Shown piece by piece: positions 6,259 to 6,757 of a DNA stretch of 6,757 bases. The number at the start of each line of letters is the position of its first letter. Positions within the stretch are counted from its first letter, which is position 1. Below the pieces are notes generated by a model. That model was not told the DNA's origin. It saw nothing but the letters and a program-made list of their open reading frames with translations, and did no database searches. Origin of the DNA: an uncultured Faecalibacterium sp. (lineage in GTDB: Bacteria; Bacillota; Clostridia; Oscillospirales; Ruminococcaceae); assembly GCA_934525325.1 (NCBI GenBank), contig CAKSZE010000071.1, positions 1 through 6,757 on the forward strand, written 5' to 3'. Both the position numbers and the translations under genes were made by a program.

Positions 6259-6265
6259 TAGGAAT
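6242..6265 (-). promoter_or_regulatory. putative Rrf2-family (IscR/CymR-like) operator over the -35 box
   Basis: The inverted repeat ATTCC-N14-GGAAT surrounds and includes the -35 box, so a bound protein would block RNA polymerase. Rrf2-family regulators of Fe-S and cysteine metabolism in Firmicutes bind AT-rich palindromes with CC/GG half-sites of this general form, and isc operons are classic targets. The assignment is inferred from position and shape; no regulator gene is in the window. Confidence 0.5.
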
Positions 6266-6273
6266 ACTGGAAC

Positions 6274-6316
6274 TTCCCGGTTCAAAAGCAGTTTTCTGCA
6301 CTCCGAAAGCCGGGAA
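6274..6316 (-). other. nested inverted repeats after the hypothetical gene
   Basis: An outer 7-bp pair (TTCCCGG at 6274-6280, CCGGGAA at 6310-6316) encloses a small hairpin GCAG-TTTT-CTGC (6288-6299), which on the minus strand is followed by TTTT. It begins 7 nt past the stop of the upstream gene and could be a weak terminator separating it from isc. The inner stem is only 4 bp and no long T-run follows the outer stem. Confidence 0.35.
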
Positions 6317-6322
6317 AGACCA

Positions 6323-6754
6323 TTATTTTCCTTTTCCGGTCAGCTTGCCCAGCGCCACCTTCCACTTTGGGTAGCCCCAGCGCTTATCCTCGGCAAAATC
6401 GTCTGCCAGCTTCCACGGGAACACCCCGCCGTCAAAGTACAGGTTACCGGCTTCGTCCACCCGGTCCAGCTTTTTGGGCAGATAGCTCTCGTCGTAGTAG
6501 CTCTTGCGGCGGTCCGGCAGTACCCAGTGCAGCGTGCCGTCCTCGTCCATGCCGGACGCCCACACGCCGAACACAAAGGTGGCAGCCTCGCCATAGCAGT
6601 GCTGCTCAAAGCGGATAGCGCCATCGTAGTAGAACTTGATGACCTCCAGCGTGCCGGATTCCTTTTTGCCGTCCCGCCCTAAAGTAGGGCGGTAATCCTG
6701 CTGGTAACGGCAGCCGCAGTGGCTGCCCGCGAACTCTTTTGCATGGAACGACAT
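6323..6754 (-). CDS. hypothetical aromatic-rich protein, possibly 5' truncated by the window
   Basis: I do not recognise the family. As read from the ATG at 6754 it has 143 residues. About one residue in six is Tyr, Phe or Trp, and many lie in short strand-like stretches alternating with turns (EVIKFYYDGAIRF, ATFVFGVWASG, NLYFDGGVFPWKL), which suggests a small beta-rich globular domain. A CGC motif lies near the start (SHCGCRY, residues 11-17). It ends in a Lys/Gly tail (GKLTGKGK). There is no signal peptide or membrane segment. The frame stays open to the window edge and only 3 nt lie upstream of the ATG, so no ribosome site can be seen and the true start may lie outside. It is co-directional with iscS but separated by 175 nt that contain the isc promoter, so a functional link is not implied. 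Confidence 0.7.
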   Translation of the reverse strand: MSFHAKEFAGSHCGCRYQQDYRPTLGRDGKKESGTLEVIKFYYDGAIRFEQHCYGEAATFVFGVWASGMDEDGTLHWVLPDRRKSYYDESYLPKKLDRVDEAGNLYFDGGVFPWKLADDFAEDKRWGYPKWKVALGKLTGKGK

Positions 6755-6757
6755 GGC

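Overview
The window looks like a chromosomal segment of a moderately GC-rich anaerobic Firmicute, probably of the Faecalibacterium/Subdoligranulum/Oscillospiraceae type. This rests on GC-rich codon use combined with AT-rich intergenic signals, strong AGGAGG-like ribosome sites, a TTG start, and a minimal iscS-iscU pair with clostridial-style proteins. The genus is an inference and was not tested against any database.

Layout. Positions 1-150 are an AT-rich edge ending in a clear intrinsic terminator. It holds either the tail of an upstream gene or the 3' part of a structured RNA. A good sigma-A-type promoter (243-272) then starts a plus-strand, three-gene operon (310-4411). The genes encode a BspA-type leucine-rich-repeat protein, a protein with a DUF2201-type metallopeptidase-like N-terminus and a C-terminal VWA domain with an intact MIDAS, and a MoxR-type AAA+ ATPase. 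A hairpin at 4435-4470 has A and T runs on both sides and serves both this operon and the convergent iscU.

On the minus strand, iscS (6147-4930) and iscU (4927-4484) form a tight operon for iron-sulfur cluster assembly. A promoter at 6229-6258 drives it. Its -35 box lies inside an ATTCC-N14-GGAAT inverted repeat that resembles operators of Rrf2-family regulators (IscR/CymR type). Further right, a minus-strand gene for an unrecognised aromatic-rich protein (6754-6323) may run off the window edge.

How the genes may work together. MoxR ATPases and VWA proteins are a known chaperone-like pair (for example RavA-ViaA, CbbQ-CbbO, NorQ-NorD): the ATPase remodels a target and the VWA protein recruits it through its MIDAS metal. 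The notable point here is the LRR protein as first gene of the same operon. It carries the acidic-aromatic pentapeptide RYDFD twice, once between its repeat blocks and once at its extreme C-terminus, which makes it a candidate client or adaptor. This three-part system is the most likely undescribed biology in the window. The isc operon is conventional housekeeping apart from a Cys/His-rich tail on IscU.
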